A stretch of 64,000 nt of DNA from Occultella aeris (GTDB lineage Bacteria > Actinomycetota > Actinomycetes > Actinomycetales > Beutenbergiaceae). The notes beneath the pieces are model-generated. The model was not told the origin of the DNA, ran no database searches, and saw nothing but the letters and a program-made list of their open reading frames with translations. How positions within the stretch are numbered: the first letter of the stretch is position 1; every line of letters begins with the position of its first letter. Positions 16,234 to 23,521 of this stretch are shown piece after piece. The stretch covers positions 48,886 to 112,885 of the forward strand of contig NZ_CACRYJ010000067.1 in the NCBI RefSeq assembly GCF_902703175.1, written 5' to 3'. The position numbers were made by a program, and so were the translations under genes.

Positions 16234-17283
16234 TCAGCGCAGCCCGAGGCGCCGGGCCGCCTCGGCCATCGCCCGTGCGTAGTCCAGTTCGAGACCCCGA
16301 CCGGCACCTCCGGACATGCACACACCGGCCACGCCGGGCACCGCGAGGTACTGCTCGGCCAGTGCGACGGCGGCGCGGATTCCTGCCTCCCGAGGATCGT
16401 CCGCATCGAGGACGCCCTCGATGAAGCGCTCGGGCATCAGGTGCGAGTCGAGGCCGGTCATGATCGCGGCGCTGCCCACGTCGACCACGAACGGGACACA
16501 GACCACGGCCCGGGTACGGGTGCCGAGCGCTTCGACCGCGCGCAGGAAGCCGTCCACGATGTGCGGGCCCGAGTTGATGTTGATGAAGCAGAGGTCCGCG
16601 CCGGCGGCGGCCTTCTGCGCGAACCGTGCCGGGCGCTGCACCCGGGGTTGGGCCTCGGGCGACTCGGCCACCGAGACGAGCAGGCCGTTCGCCTTGGCGA
16701 TCGACGTCAGTTCGGTGGAGTCGAGGTCGAACACCGGCATCGCCTCGGGCCGGCGGCCGCTGCGGTTGTGGTCCCCGGTGATGCAGTGCACGGCACTGAC
16801 GCCCGCATCGGCCAGCGCCGCGAGCTCACCCTCGAGGGCCACCCGGTTCCGATCGCGACAGTTCAGGCTCGACCACACGCCCACCCCTTCCGCGCGCAGC
16901 AGGCGGGTGCGGTAGGCGGGAGGGAACTGCACCCGCACGCTCGGCGGCTCCCCGATGAGCACGGCGTCCACGTGCTCGCGCAACGCCGCGGCCCCGGCCA
17001 CCACGGCGTCGCGGCGGGCGGCCCGGATCGGGAAGTCGCTGGTGACGATCTGCCGGCGGGCCAGCACGTCGGCGAAGTCGGCGCCGGCCGGTGTCAGCGG
17101 GATCGGCTCGGGGTGGACCGGCTCCCCCATCGGCCGGTGCACACCGGCCCACGCGCGTGGGCGCCCGTCCAGGAAGACGCACGGATGCTCGGCCACCTCA
17201 CAGCGCCCATCCTCGTGCACGCCGGCGCAGGGACCGTAGGTCATCGACTTGGGGCAGGAGAACGAGGCGGTCGCGGTGGTCAT
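16234..17283 (-). CDS. MTHFR-like protein with N-terminal Cys-rich module (MetV/DUF5981-like)
   Basis: A 349-residue protein. Residues about 9-40 carry the Cys module CPKSMTYGPCAGVHEDGRCE...PCVF, the signature of the methylenetetrahydrofolate reductase C-terminal (MetV-type) domain, here at the N-terminus. The rest is a MetF-like TIM barrel with RVQFPPAYR, SLNCRDRNRVALEGEL, HCITGDHNRSGRRPEAMPVFDLD and a late MSGGAGRG. It is a clear paralogue of the 300-residue protein at the other end of the operon. The start at 17283 has AGGAG upstream; upstream in-frame codons look non-coding. The cysteines could bind zinc or an Fe-S cluster. A role in feeding imported one-carbon units into folate metabolism is inferred. 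Confidence 0.85.
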   Translation of the reverse strand: MTTATASFSCPKSMTYGPCAGVHEDGRCEVAEHPCVFLDGRPRAWAGVHRPMGEPVHPEPIPLTPAGADFADVLARRQIVTSDFPIRAARRDAVVAGAAALREHVDAVLIGEPPSVRVQFPPAYRTRLLRAEGVGVWSSLNCRDRNRVALEGELAALADAGVSAVHCITGDHNRSGRRPEAMPVFDLDSTELTSIAKANGLLVSVAESPEAQPRVQRPARFAQKAAAGADLCFININSGPHIVDGFLRAVEALGTRTRAVVCVPFVVDVGSAAIMTGLDSHLMPERFIEGVLDADDPREAGIRAAVALAEQYLAVPGVAGVCMSGGAGRGLELDYARAMAEAARRLGLR

Positions 17284-17311
17284 CGTCAGGTCTCCTGAGC
17301 GCATCGAAGTT

Positions 17312-17324
17312 TCAGTGGAACTGA
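17312..17324. promoter_or_regulatory. Perfect palindrome TCAGT-GGA-ACTGA in the operon promoter region
   Basis: The 5-3-5 palindrome lies 29 bp upstream of the first operon start (17283). A possible -10 (TAACGT on the minus strand, 17335-17330) and an 8-bp palindrome ACACGTGT (17353-17360) lie just further upstream. The placement suits a repressor site. Confidence 0.4.
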
Positions 17325-17428
17325 CATCGACGTTAGGCGGGACAGGTTTCCTACACGTGTCAGCGCGTCGGTAACCGTGCGCCACCACTGCACCGCGGCC
17401 GGCCCGTCCAGCACCGGGTTGACCAGGC

Positions 17429-17980
17429 TCAGGCGTCCTGCGCGAACCTGATGATCTCGGCCGCGTCAATCAGGATGTCCTCGTCGGTCGGCATTTTCGA
17501 ACCGACGCCATCCGGGTACGCCGCGTGAACTATCTGCAGCAACTCGGCTGGCTCCTTGAGCCCCAGCTCACGAGCCAAGTCGATCAGGTCATCGAAGTCT
17601 CGTGCGCGGTTGGCCAGCATCTTCATCGCGAGCAGCGTCCTCGGATCAGCAAGGTGGGCGGTGAGCCCTCCGGTGACGATCTGCACCGTGGACCACTCGT
17701 AGGCGACTGGTGGCACCCACGGCGCGGCCGCGGGGTTGAACCAACCTTCGAGCAGTCCATGTTCGGCAGCGATCTCGTCAGCAATTGCATAGACCTCGGG
17801 TGCTTGCCGTGCGACAGCATCGACGTCTGTGGTCGCGTCTCGCGTCCCGATCGTGAGGGCGATCGCAGCTCCTCCGACCACGAGCGCGGTGACCTCCAGG
17901 CCTCGGCTCGCCAGGCGTCGACCGATGTCATCGAGCAGGTCGCGGATCTCGGTCGCGTTGAGTTCCCGCCGCTCGGTCAC
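17429..17980 (-). CDS. Nucleotidyltransferase-like protein (AbiEii/DUF6036-like), putative toxin
   Basis: A 183-residue protein with a minimal nucleotidyltransferase pattern: VVGGAAI at about residues 34-40, then RDATTDVDAV with the two acidic residues Asp52 and Asp54. This matches DUF6036/AbiEii-type enzymes. Its GTG start overlaps the stop of the upstream helix-turn-helix gene by 4 nt. That arrangement, regulator first and nucleotidyltransferase second, is typical of toxin-antitoxin or abortive-infection pairs. Toxin activity is inferred from this arrangement and fold only; a housekeeping sugar-nucleotide or drug-modifying role cannot be excluded. Confidence 0.7.
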   Translation of the reverse strand: MTERRELNATEIRDLLDDIGRRLASRGLEVTALVVGGAAIALTIGTRDATTDVDAVARQAPEVYAIADEIAAEHGLLEGWFNPAAAPWVPPVAYEWSTVQIVTGGLTAHLADPRTLLAMKMLANRARDFDDLIDLARELGLKEPAELLQIVHAAYPDGVGSKMPTDEDILIDAAEIIRFAQDA

Positions 17981-18570
17981 AGGGTGGCTAGGTCGTTCTC
18001 GGTGACGAAGACGTTCAGGGCCGCCAGTTCAGGCGGCGACTCTCGCTTGGCGCGTGCGCGGCGCGACGGAGCCCGCGGGATGAGCCACTCGTGCTCGAGC
18101 CTCGTCGCCGACTCCGCCCACTCGGGCACGTCTAGGTCCAACTGAACAAGTGTCCGCTTGGTAAGAGCCCGCAACAGGGTGTCGAATCTCGGATCCTTGA
18201 TCGGTGCGGGCTCCACTCCCCACTCGGCGATGTCCCGCGGATCCCGCAACGACCTGAGGTGATCGAGAGCCTGGATGAGCATCTTGAACGCGGTGGTCTC
18301 ATCCCCACGCGCAAGGGCGGCCGACATCGCATCGGATGCAGACCTCGCAGTCATCCACCGTCTGTGGTCCCCGTTGGCATCCCTGGCCTCAGACCTGGCC
18401 AGGAGACGGCTGATCTCCGGCTGACTGCGATTCATGGCCGCGGCAATCGTGCGTTGGCTCATCCCCTGGCGGGTTGCCCGGGCGGCGGCATTTCGAAGAT
18501 CGCGAGACGCATCGGCACGCAACCGGTCAGCCCGAGCCGCCGTGCGAGCCAGTTCGTCCGTCAGATTCAT
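17977..18570 (-). CDS. Helix-turn-helix protein, putative antitoxin of the nucleotidyltransferase pair
   Basis: A 197-residue protein with an N-terminal helix-turn-helix at about residues 36-60 (QGMSQRTIAAAMNRSQPEIS) and a long C-terminal region rich in Arg and Asp. The ATG at 18570 has GGGAGGCGG upstream; an in-frame start at 18600 would sit inside the operator. A perfect palindrome 13 bp upstream suggests autoregulation. It precedes and overlaps the nucleotidyltransferase gene. The C-terminal part, unusually long for an antitoxin, may bind the partner. Confidence 0.7.
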   Translation of the reverse strand: MNLTDELARTAARADRLRADASRDLRNAAARATRQGMSQRTIAAAMNRSQPEISRLLARSEARDANGDHRRWMTARSASDAMSAALARGDETTAFKMLIQALDHLRSLRDPRDIAEWGVEPAPIKDPRFDTLLRALTKRTLVQLDLDVPEWAESATRLEHEWLIPRAPSRRARAKRESPPELAALNVFVTENDLATL

Positions 18571-18582
18571 TGTCCGCCTCCC

Positions 18583-18598
18583 GATAGCAAATGCTATC
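18583..18598. promoter_or_regulatory. Perfect palindromic operator GATAGC-AAAT-GCTATC
   Basis: A 6-4-6 perfect palindrome lies directly upstream of the ribosome site of the helix-turn-helix gene. It is AT-rich against the background and is placed to overlap the core promoter, as expected for an autoregulated toxin-antitoxin operon. Confidence 0.65.
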
Positions 18599-18663
18599 AC
18601 CGCATCGCGCCTCGGATCAGGTCCGTTACCTACCGCGGGGTCGCCCGCCCGCCGTCGCGCCTC

Positions 18664-19332
18664 TCAGGGGGCAGCGGAGTCTCCGACGGTGGTCCGGAAC
18701 GAGTCGCGACCCGTGTGGATCCGCCACAGCCGGTCGGCGAGCGCCTCGGGTGCGAAGCGCGGGTCGCCCCCGCCGATCGCACCCGGGATGATCAGCTGCC
18801 CCACGTGGATGCCCTGCGGTGCCAGCGCGTCGTGGAGCATCATCCCGTAGGCGGACTCGGCGGCGAACGCGGTGGACGTACCCGCGACCTTGCCGTTCGG
18901 GGTCGCGGCGCTGGAGCCGTTCACGAGCAGGATCGTGCCCCGGCTCAGCTCGGCCATGCCGGGTAGCACCTGGCTGACCGCCGCCGCGGGCGCGAGGATC
19001 GAGAACTCGGTGGCGGCCGAGAGGTCCTCGACGGTCGTCTCCAGCACCGGCCGGAGGAACTCCCGGCTGGGTATCGGGCTGTACTGCAACACCTCGATGG
19101 TCCCCAGATCCGCCGCCGCTGCCTCCAGTGCGTCGACCAACGCTTCTCGGTCCCGGACGTCGGCGGCGAAGCCGCCCGCCTCGATCCCTTCCACGGCCAG
19201 GGCGCGGGCCATCTCGTCCAGCTTTTCCTGGTTGCGGGAGATGAGGGCGACGGCGAAACCCTCGCGTCCGAACCGTTGGGCAGCGGCGAAGCCCAGGCCG
19301 GTGCCGGCGCCGATGATCGCGATCGATGTCAT
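18664..19332 (-). CDS. Short-chain dehydrogenase-like protein lacking the usual Tyr/Lys pair
   Basis: A 222-residue Rossmann-fold protein with the nucleotide motif GAGTGLG (residues 8-14) and the SDR strand order, including DVRDREAL for the adenine pocket and LLVNGSSA (residues 136-142) at the catalytic-Ser position. Where YxxxK should follow, the sequence reads TSTAFAAESAYG, with Phe156 in place of Tyr and no Lys at the +4 position. NADP binding is likely, but classical dehydrogenase activity is doubtful. The gene is divergent from the mycothiol-type enzyme at 19570. Similar atypical SDRs are widespread in actinobacteria without known substrates. Confidence 0.78.
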   Translation of the reverse strand: MTSIAIIGAGTGLGFAAAQRFGREGFAVALISRNQEKLDEMARALAVEGIEAGGFAADVRDREALVDALEAAAADLGTIEVLQYSPIPSREFLRPVLETTVEDLSAATEFSILAPAAAVSQVLPGMAELSRGTILLVNGSSAATPNGKVAGTSTAFAAESAYGMMLHDALAPQGIHVGQLIIPGAIGGGDPRFAPEALADRLWRIHTGRDSFRTTVGDSAAP

Positions 19333-19569
19333 GGTCTTCCTTGTCTCGTCCGCGCGATCACGTGGTGCTGGGTGCGTCTCGTGCGCGCGGACACGTCCTC
19401 GACACTATGCCGACCGACCTTGTGCGGGGAGCCCCTGTCAGTACCCCTCTCACGATCGCATCGCGGTCGCAGCCGGCTCCGTTCGCACGCACCGTACGTG
19501 TCCGGAAACCTGGCCGACCCGGCTCGAACGCAGCCTCAAGAAATCGGACGAACGATCTAGCCTCGAAGG

Positions 19570-20382
19570 ATGAGCAACCTGAGCGCGGAACGCTCCCGGC
19601 AGGCACTGACCGAGCACACCCGACGGCTGGCCGAGGCTGCCGGAGCGGCCGAGCCGGACGCACCGGTGCCGACCTGCCCGGGCTGGACCGTGGCGGACCT
19701 GGTCGCGCACGTCGGCCAGACCCAGCACTGGGTGGCGGACATCGTCGAGCACCGCATCGCCGACCCGAGCCAGTTGCCCACCGAGATGGCCGAGGTGCCC
19801 ACAGACGCCTCGGCATGGCCGGCCTGGCTGGTCGACGGCGGTGCCCGGGTGGTCGCAGCGTTCGACGACGCGGCGCTGGTGGAGCCGGTCTTCAACGCCG
19901 CAGGTGATGACCGCACCGGCGGGGTGTTCTGGTTGCAGAGCCAGCTCAACGAGGCGGTCATCCACGGTTACGACGCCGCCGCGGCAGCGGTCGGCGACAT
20001 CGCGGTCGACTTCGACATCGACGCCGACGTGGCCGCCGAGCTCATCACCAACCATCTGGCCATGCTCACCTCGCCGACCTGGGCGGCCCTGCGACCGGAG
20101 TCCGCCATGGCAGTGGGTGGCGCCGGAGAGTCGTTGCACTGGCACGCCGACGATCTCGACGCCTCGGGCGAATGGCTGATCGAACGCGGCACCGACGGTG
20201 CGACGTGGCAGCCCGGGCACGGCACAGCGGATGCGACCGTGCGGGGACCGGCGGGCGTGCTGCTGCTGATCCTGACCCGTCGTCTTCCGCTCAGCGCCGT
20301 GAGCCCCGACGTGGTGCGCCTCGACGGCGATGCCGAGCTCGTCGGTCATTGGGTTGCCAATACGGCCCACATCGCGGACTGA
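19570..20382 (+). CDS. Maleylpyruvate isomerase family, mycothiol-dependent-type protein
   Basis: A 270-residue member of the mycothiol-dependent maleylpyruvate isomerase/DinB-like family. The N-terminal four-helix bundle shows the metal-binding pattern: CPGWTVADLVAHVGQTQHW (first His), then NEAVIHGYDAA (Glu and second His). A C-terminal SCP2-like domain begins near residue 170 (LHWHADD). The ATG is preceded immediately by GAAGG, too close for a normal ribosome site, so leaderless translation is possible. Mycothiol use supports an actinobacterial host. The substrate is unknown; few members are true maleylpyruvate isomerases. Confidence 0.85.
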   Translation: MSNLSAERSRQALTEHTRRLAEAAGAAEPDAPVPTCPGWTVADLVAHVGQTQHWVADIVEHRIADPSQLPTEMAEVPTDASAWPAWLVDGGARVVAAFDDAALVEPVFNAAGDDRTGGVFWLQSQLNEAVIHGYDAAAAAVGDIAVDFDIDADVAAELITNHLAMLTSPTWAALRPESAMAVGGAGESLHWHADDLDASGEWLIERGTDGATWQPGHGTADATVRGPAGVLLLILTRRLPLSAVSPDVVRLDGDAELVGHWVANTAHIAD

Positions 20383-20579
20383 CGGCCAGGTGGCTGGTAG
20401 CGATCGCAGGTGTCGACTCGGGGTTCAGTCGTAGGGTCTACTGCACCGATGGGTGATATCTGATCCAGGTTGAGCGCGTGTGCCCTCGCCGAACATCGTC
20501 GTGCCGTGGCCCTGCCACGGGTAGCCAACCCGTGCCGGCCGGCGCCGCGAATCTCGGGACTGTGGCGCCCCGTCGCCGG

Positions 20580-20585
20580 TAAAAT
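20580..20585 (+). promoter_or_regulatory. Possible -10 element TAAAAT
   Basis: This hexamer matches five of six consensus positions and stands out in GC-rich DNA. It is 46 bp upstream of the ATG of the membrane protein at 20632. No good -35 is found at 17 bp. Upstream there is a small hairpin CCGTGG-CCCTG-CCACGG. Confidence 0.35.
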
Positions 20586-20631
20586 TCGCTGATCGCAGGG
20601 CACCGTCGCTCGCGAAGGAGTGGAGGTTGCC

Positions 20632-21654
20632 ATGCTCTCCATCGTCCTGGAGACCGCGATCGGACTCGCGTTGATCTTCTATCTGATGGCCCTGGTGTGC
20701 AGCGCCCTCACCGAGGCGATCGCGAACGCGATGAGAAAGAGGGCCAAGTATCTGCTGCGCGGCCTGCGCGAACTACTCGACGACCCCGGAGATACGGGGA
20801 CCGGGCCGAGCATCGTCGCGCCCGTGGCCCCGATCGTGGCCGAGCAGGCGCTCTACAGCCAGGCGCTGGCGGCCAACGCGACGACCGTCCCGCCCACCTC
20901 TGCGGCCGCCGACGGCGCGTCAGATCCATGGACGACGGCGGTCATGGGTCACGCCCTCGTCAGACCGTTCAAGGAAGCCCGCTCCACCCGGCAGAAGACC
21001 CGAAACCCCAGTTACCTTCCCGCGCGTGCGTTCGCCTCGGTCCTGGTGGACCTGATCGTGCCCGACACGGACGGCGAGACGACGCTCACGGCGATCCGCG
21101 GCCACGTCGCCGCTCTGGACGATTCCACCCCGTTCAAGGGAGCCTTGACCAGCATCCTCAAGCGGACCGAGGGAGACGTGAAGAGCTTCGTCTCCGCGCT
21201 CGAGGAGTGGTACGACGACCAGATGGACCGGATCAGCGGCTCATACAAGCGCTGGTCCAAGCGCTGGCTGGTGGTCATCGCCGTCGTCCTGGTCGGGGCT
21301 GCCGGGCTCGACACGCTCTCGATCGGGCGATCGCTGTACGAGGATGCACCGCTGCGTGCCGCGGTCGTGGCGGCCGCCGCCAACGAGAGCCTCTGCGATC
21401 AGGACGAGTCGTTCGACGAGACCCGCGAGTGTGTGAGGTCCACGCTCACGGAACTGGGTGCCAGCAACGGCCTCCCGCTCGGTTGGTCCGAGGACAGCAG
21501 GCCCACGACGTTCGCCGGCTGGCTGCTCAAGGCGCTCGGCCTGGCGATCACGGCCGCTGCCGCCGCCCTCGGGGCACCGTTCTGGTACGACGCTCTCAAT
21601 CGGCTGGGGTCGCTGCGCAACACCGGGCCGAAGCCGAAACCGGCGAAGCCCTGA
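20632..21654 (+). CDS. Uncharacterised membrane protein with N- and C-terminal membrane helices
   Basis: A 340-residue protein. One N-terminal helix (ETAIGLALIFYLMALVCSALTEAI) is followed by a soluble region of about 170 residues, a helix at about 205-225 (KRWLVVIAVVLVGAAGLDTL), a small external loop with two cysteines, and a final helix (GWLLKALGLAITAAAAALGAPFWYDAL). I chose the ATG at 20632, which has GGAGG 5 nt upstream, over a GTG at 20620. The gene ends next to a bidirectional hairpin shared with the LacI gene. I do not recognise a family; similar proteins accompany no fixed partner. Confidence 0.7.
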   Translation: MLSIVLETAIGLALIFYLMALVCSALTEAIANAMRKRAKYLLRGLRELLDDPGDTGTGPSIVAPVAPIVAEQALYSQALAANATTVPPTSAAADGASDPWTTAVMGHALVRPFKEARSTRQKTRNPSYLPARAFASVLVDLIVPDTDGETTLTAIRGHVAALDDSTPFKGALTSILKRTEGDVKSFVSALEEWYDDQMDRISGSYKRWSKRWLVVIAVVLVGAAGLDTLSIGRSLYEDAPLRAAVVAAAANESLCDQDESFDETRECVRSTLTELGASNGLPLGWSEDSRPTTFAGWLLKALGLAITAAAAALGAPFWYDALNRLGSLRNTGPKPKPAKP

Positions 21655-21669
21655 CGACGCCTACTGCGT

Positions 21670-21707
21670 CCCGCGCGGACCTGCCCTAGCAGGCGCTAGC
21701 GCGCGGG
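21670..21707. terminator. Bidirectional hairpin between convergent genes
   Basis: Arms CCCGCGCG (21670-21677) and CGCGCGGG (21700-21707) enclose a second small stem CCTGC-CCTA-GCAGG (21680-21693). It lies 16 bp after the membrane-protein stop and spans the stop of the LacI gene, so it can serve both. No T run is present. Confidence 0.5.
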
Positions 21708-22742
21708 TCCCTGCCCACCGTTGCGGCTCCCGGGGGGTGGAGCCGTCGAGGATCGCAGGATCAGCTTGGCCGGGCGCATCACCAGTTGCGGGGACTCGCG
21801 CTCGACCACCTCGCCGCGGATCCGCTGCAGGAGCATCTCCGCGGCTCGGGCACCCACCCAGGCGGCGGCACTGTCGACGGTCGTGAGCCCGATGCCGGGC
21901 AGGGATCCGGCCGTGATGTTGTCGTGCCCGATGATCGACACGTCCCAGGGCACGCTCAGGGCCAGTTCCGCGCAGGCGACGAGCCCACCGAGCGCCATCA
22001 CGTCGTTGGCGAAGTGCAGCGCGGTGGGCCGCGGCGTGCGCGCGAGCAGCTCGTGCGTGCCGAGCCGCCCGTCCTCCATCATGGAGCCCACGGTGACCGT
22101 GACGGCCTCCGGGAGGTCCGCCGTCGCCGCCTCGAAGCCGTGCAGCCGGTCCAGGAACGGCTTGACCGTCGGGTTGCTGCCGACGTACCCGATCCGGGTG
22201 TGGCCGAGGTCGCGCAGGTGCTTGACCGCGATCTCGGCACCCTGGATGTTGTCGATCACCACGGTGTCCCAGATGAGCTCGGGTAGGTCGCGGCTGGCGA
22301 GCACGGTCGGCAGGCCGAGCTCCTCGACGAACTCGAGGTCCCGGGAGCCGCCCTGCACCGAGGCCAGGACCAGGCCGTCGACGCGCCGCTGGACCATCGA
22401 CCGGATGATCTCGATCTCCCGGCCGGTGTCGCGACCGGAACTGCCCAGGATCAGGTTGTAGCCGCCGGCCTCGACAACCTCCTGCACGCTGGCGACCAGA
22501 TCGGGGAAGAACGGGTTCTTGATGTCGGCGATGACCAGGCCGATGGTCATCGAGGAGCCGCTGGTCAGGCTGCGGGCGATCGGGTTCGGGTGGAAGTCGA
22601 GCTCGCGGATCGCGTCCTCGATCTTCTTCCGCGTCTTCGGTGCGACCGAGTAGCCCAGCGCGACATTGAGGTACTTGGAGACGGTCGCCTTCGACACCCC
22701 CGCCCGCGCAGCGACGTCGTTGATCGTGGGTTTGCTGCTCAC
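21696..22742 (-). CDS. LacI-family transcriptional regulator
   Basis: A 348-residue LacI regulator. The N-terminal helix-turn-helix (TINDVAARAGVSKATVSKYLN, then a YSVAPKTRKKIEDAI hinge helix) and a periplasmic-binding-like effector domain (IGLVIADIKNPFFPDLVASV ... IGYVGSNPTVKPFLDRLHG) are intact. The start is a GTG that overlaps the SDR stop (GTGA). It is the last gene of the minus-strand catabolic operon. It is the natural ligand-responsive repressor for the two mirror-image CCGG-centred operators at 30561-30575 and 30671-30685. The inducer is presumably the imported compound or a derivative. Confidence 0.92.
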   Translation of the reverse strand: MSSKPTINDVAARAGVSKATVSKYLNVALGYSVAPKTRKKIEDAIRELDFHPNPIARSLTSGSSMTIGLVIADIKNPFFPDLVASVQEVVEAGGYNLILGSSGRDTGREIEIIRSMVQRRVDGLVLASVQGGSRDLEFVEELGLPTVLASRDLPELIWDTVVIDNIQGAEIAVKHLRDLGHTRIGYVGSNPTVKPFLDRLHGFEAATADLPEAVTVTVGSMMEDGRLGTHELLARTPRPTALHFANDVMALGGLVACAELALSVPWDVSIIGHDNITAGSLPGIGLTTVDSAAAWVGARAAEMLLQRIRGEVVERESPQLVMRPAKLILRSSTAPPPGSRNGGQGPAR

Positions 22743-23521
22743 CCGAGTACCCCGCCACCGTTCAGGTGCAGCGTCTGTCCATGGAACAGCGACGCGCCGG
22801 GCCCGACCAGGAAGGTGACCGCGGGGCCGATCTCCTCGGGCAGGCCGAGCCTGCCGATCACGGAGTCGCGGGTGCGTGCGTGGACCCAGTCCGGCGTCGC
22901 GTGCGGGGTTACCATCGGGGTGTCGATCGGCCCGGGTGCAATGGCGTTGACGCGCACGGTCGGGCCGATCTCGCGGGCCAGCGCCCGGGTGAAGCCGAGC
23001 AGCCCGGCCTTCGCCGTGCAGTAGGCGACGAAGTCCGTGGCTCCCTTGAAGGCGAGTTGCGAACTCACGTTCACGATGCGCCCCTCCCCTCGCTCGAGCA
23101 TCCCCGGAACGACCTGGCGGGTGACGATGAAGACCCCGTCCAGGTCGACGGACATGGTCCGGCGCCACTGGGCCAGGTCGGTGTCGACGAGTCGCCGTGA
23201 CTCCATCCATCCCGCGTTGTTGACCAGGATATCGATCGGACCGAGCTGATCCTGCGCGCGGGACAACGCCGCGGCGACCTCCTCGGTATCCGTCACGTCC
23301 GCGGACACCGAGACCGTTCGGGCCCCGAGGCCCTCCAGCTCGCCGCACAGGGCGCGAGCCTCGTCGTCCTGACGCAGGTGGTGCACCACGATGTCGGCCC
23401 CGTCTCGGGCGAGGTCGCGGCAGATGGCCGCCCCGAGGGCGCCCACCGCGCCGGTGACCAGGGCCACCGACCCGCCCAGCGGTGCCTGCGCCGTCGGGCC
23501 TGTTCGATCGCCGTCGGTCAT
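22739..23521 (-). CDS. Short-chain dehydrogenase/reductase (FabG-like)
   Basis: A 260-residue classical SDR with cofactor motif TGAVGALG (residues 23-30), NNAG in LVNNAGWMES, catalytic Ser in VNVSSQ and an intact YxxxK (YCTAKAG). The C-terminus has the usual PGPIDTPM loop. It lies between the acyl-CoA dehydrogenase (4-nt overlap) and the LacI gene. In this operon it could oxidise the 3-hydroxyacyl-CoA made by a hydratase, or act on a sugar-like hydroxyl; the sequence does not decide. Confidence 0.9.
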   Translation of the reverse strand: MTDGDRTGPTAQAPLGGSVALVTGAVGALGAAICRDLARDGADIVVHHLRQDDEARALCGELEGLGARTVSVSADVTDTEEVAAALSRAQDQLGPIDILVNNAGWMESRRLVDTDLAQWRRTMSVDLDGVFIVTRQVVPGMLERGEGRIVNVSSQLAFKGATDFVAYCTAKAGLLGFTRALAREIGPTVRVNAIAPGPIDTPMVTPHATPDWVHARTRDSVIGRLGLPEEIGPAVTFLVGPGASLFHGQTLHLNGGGVLG

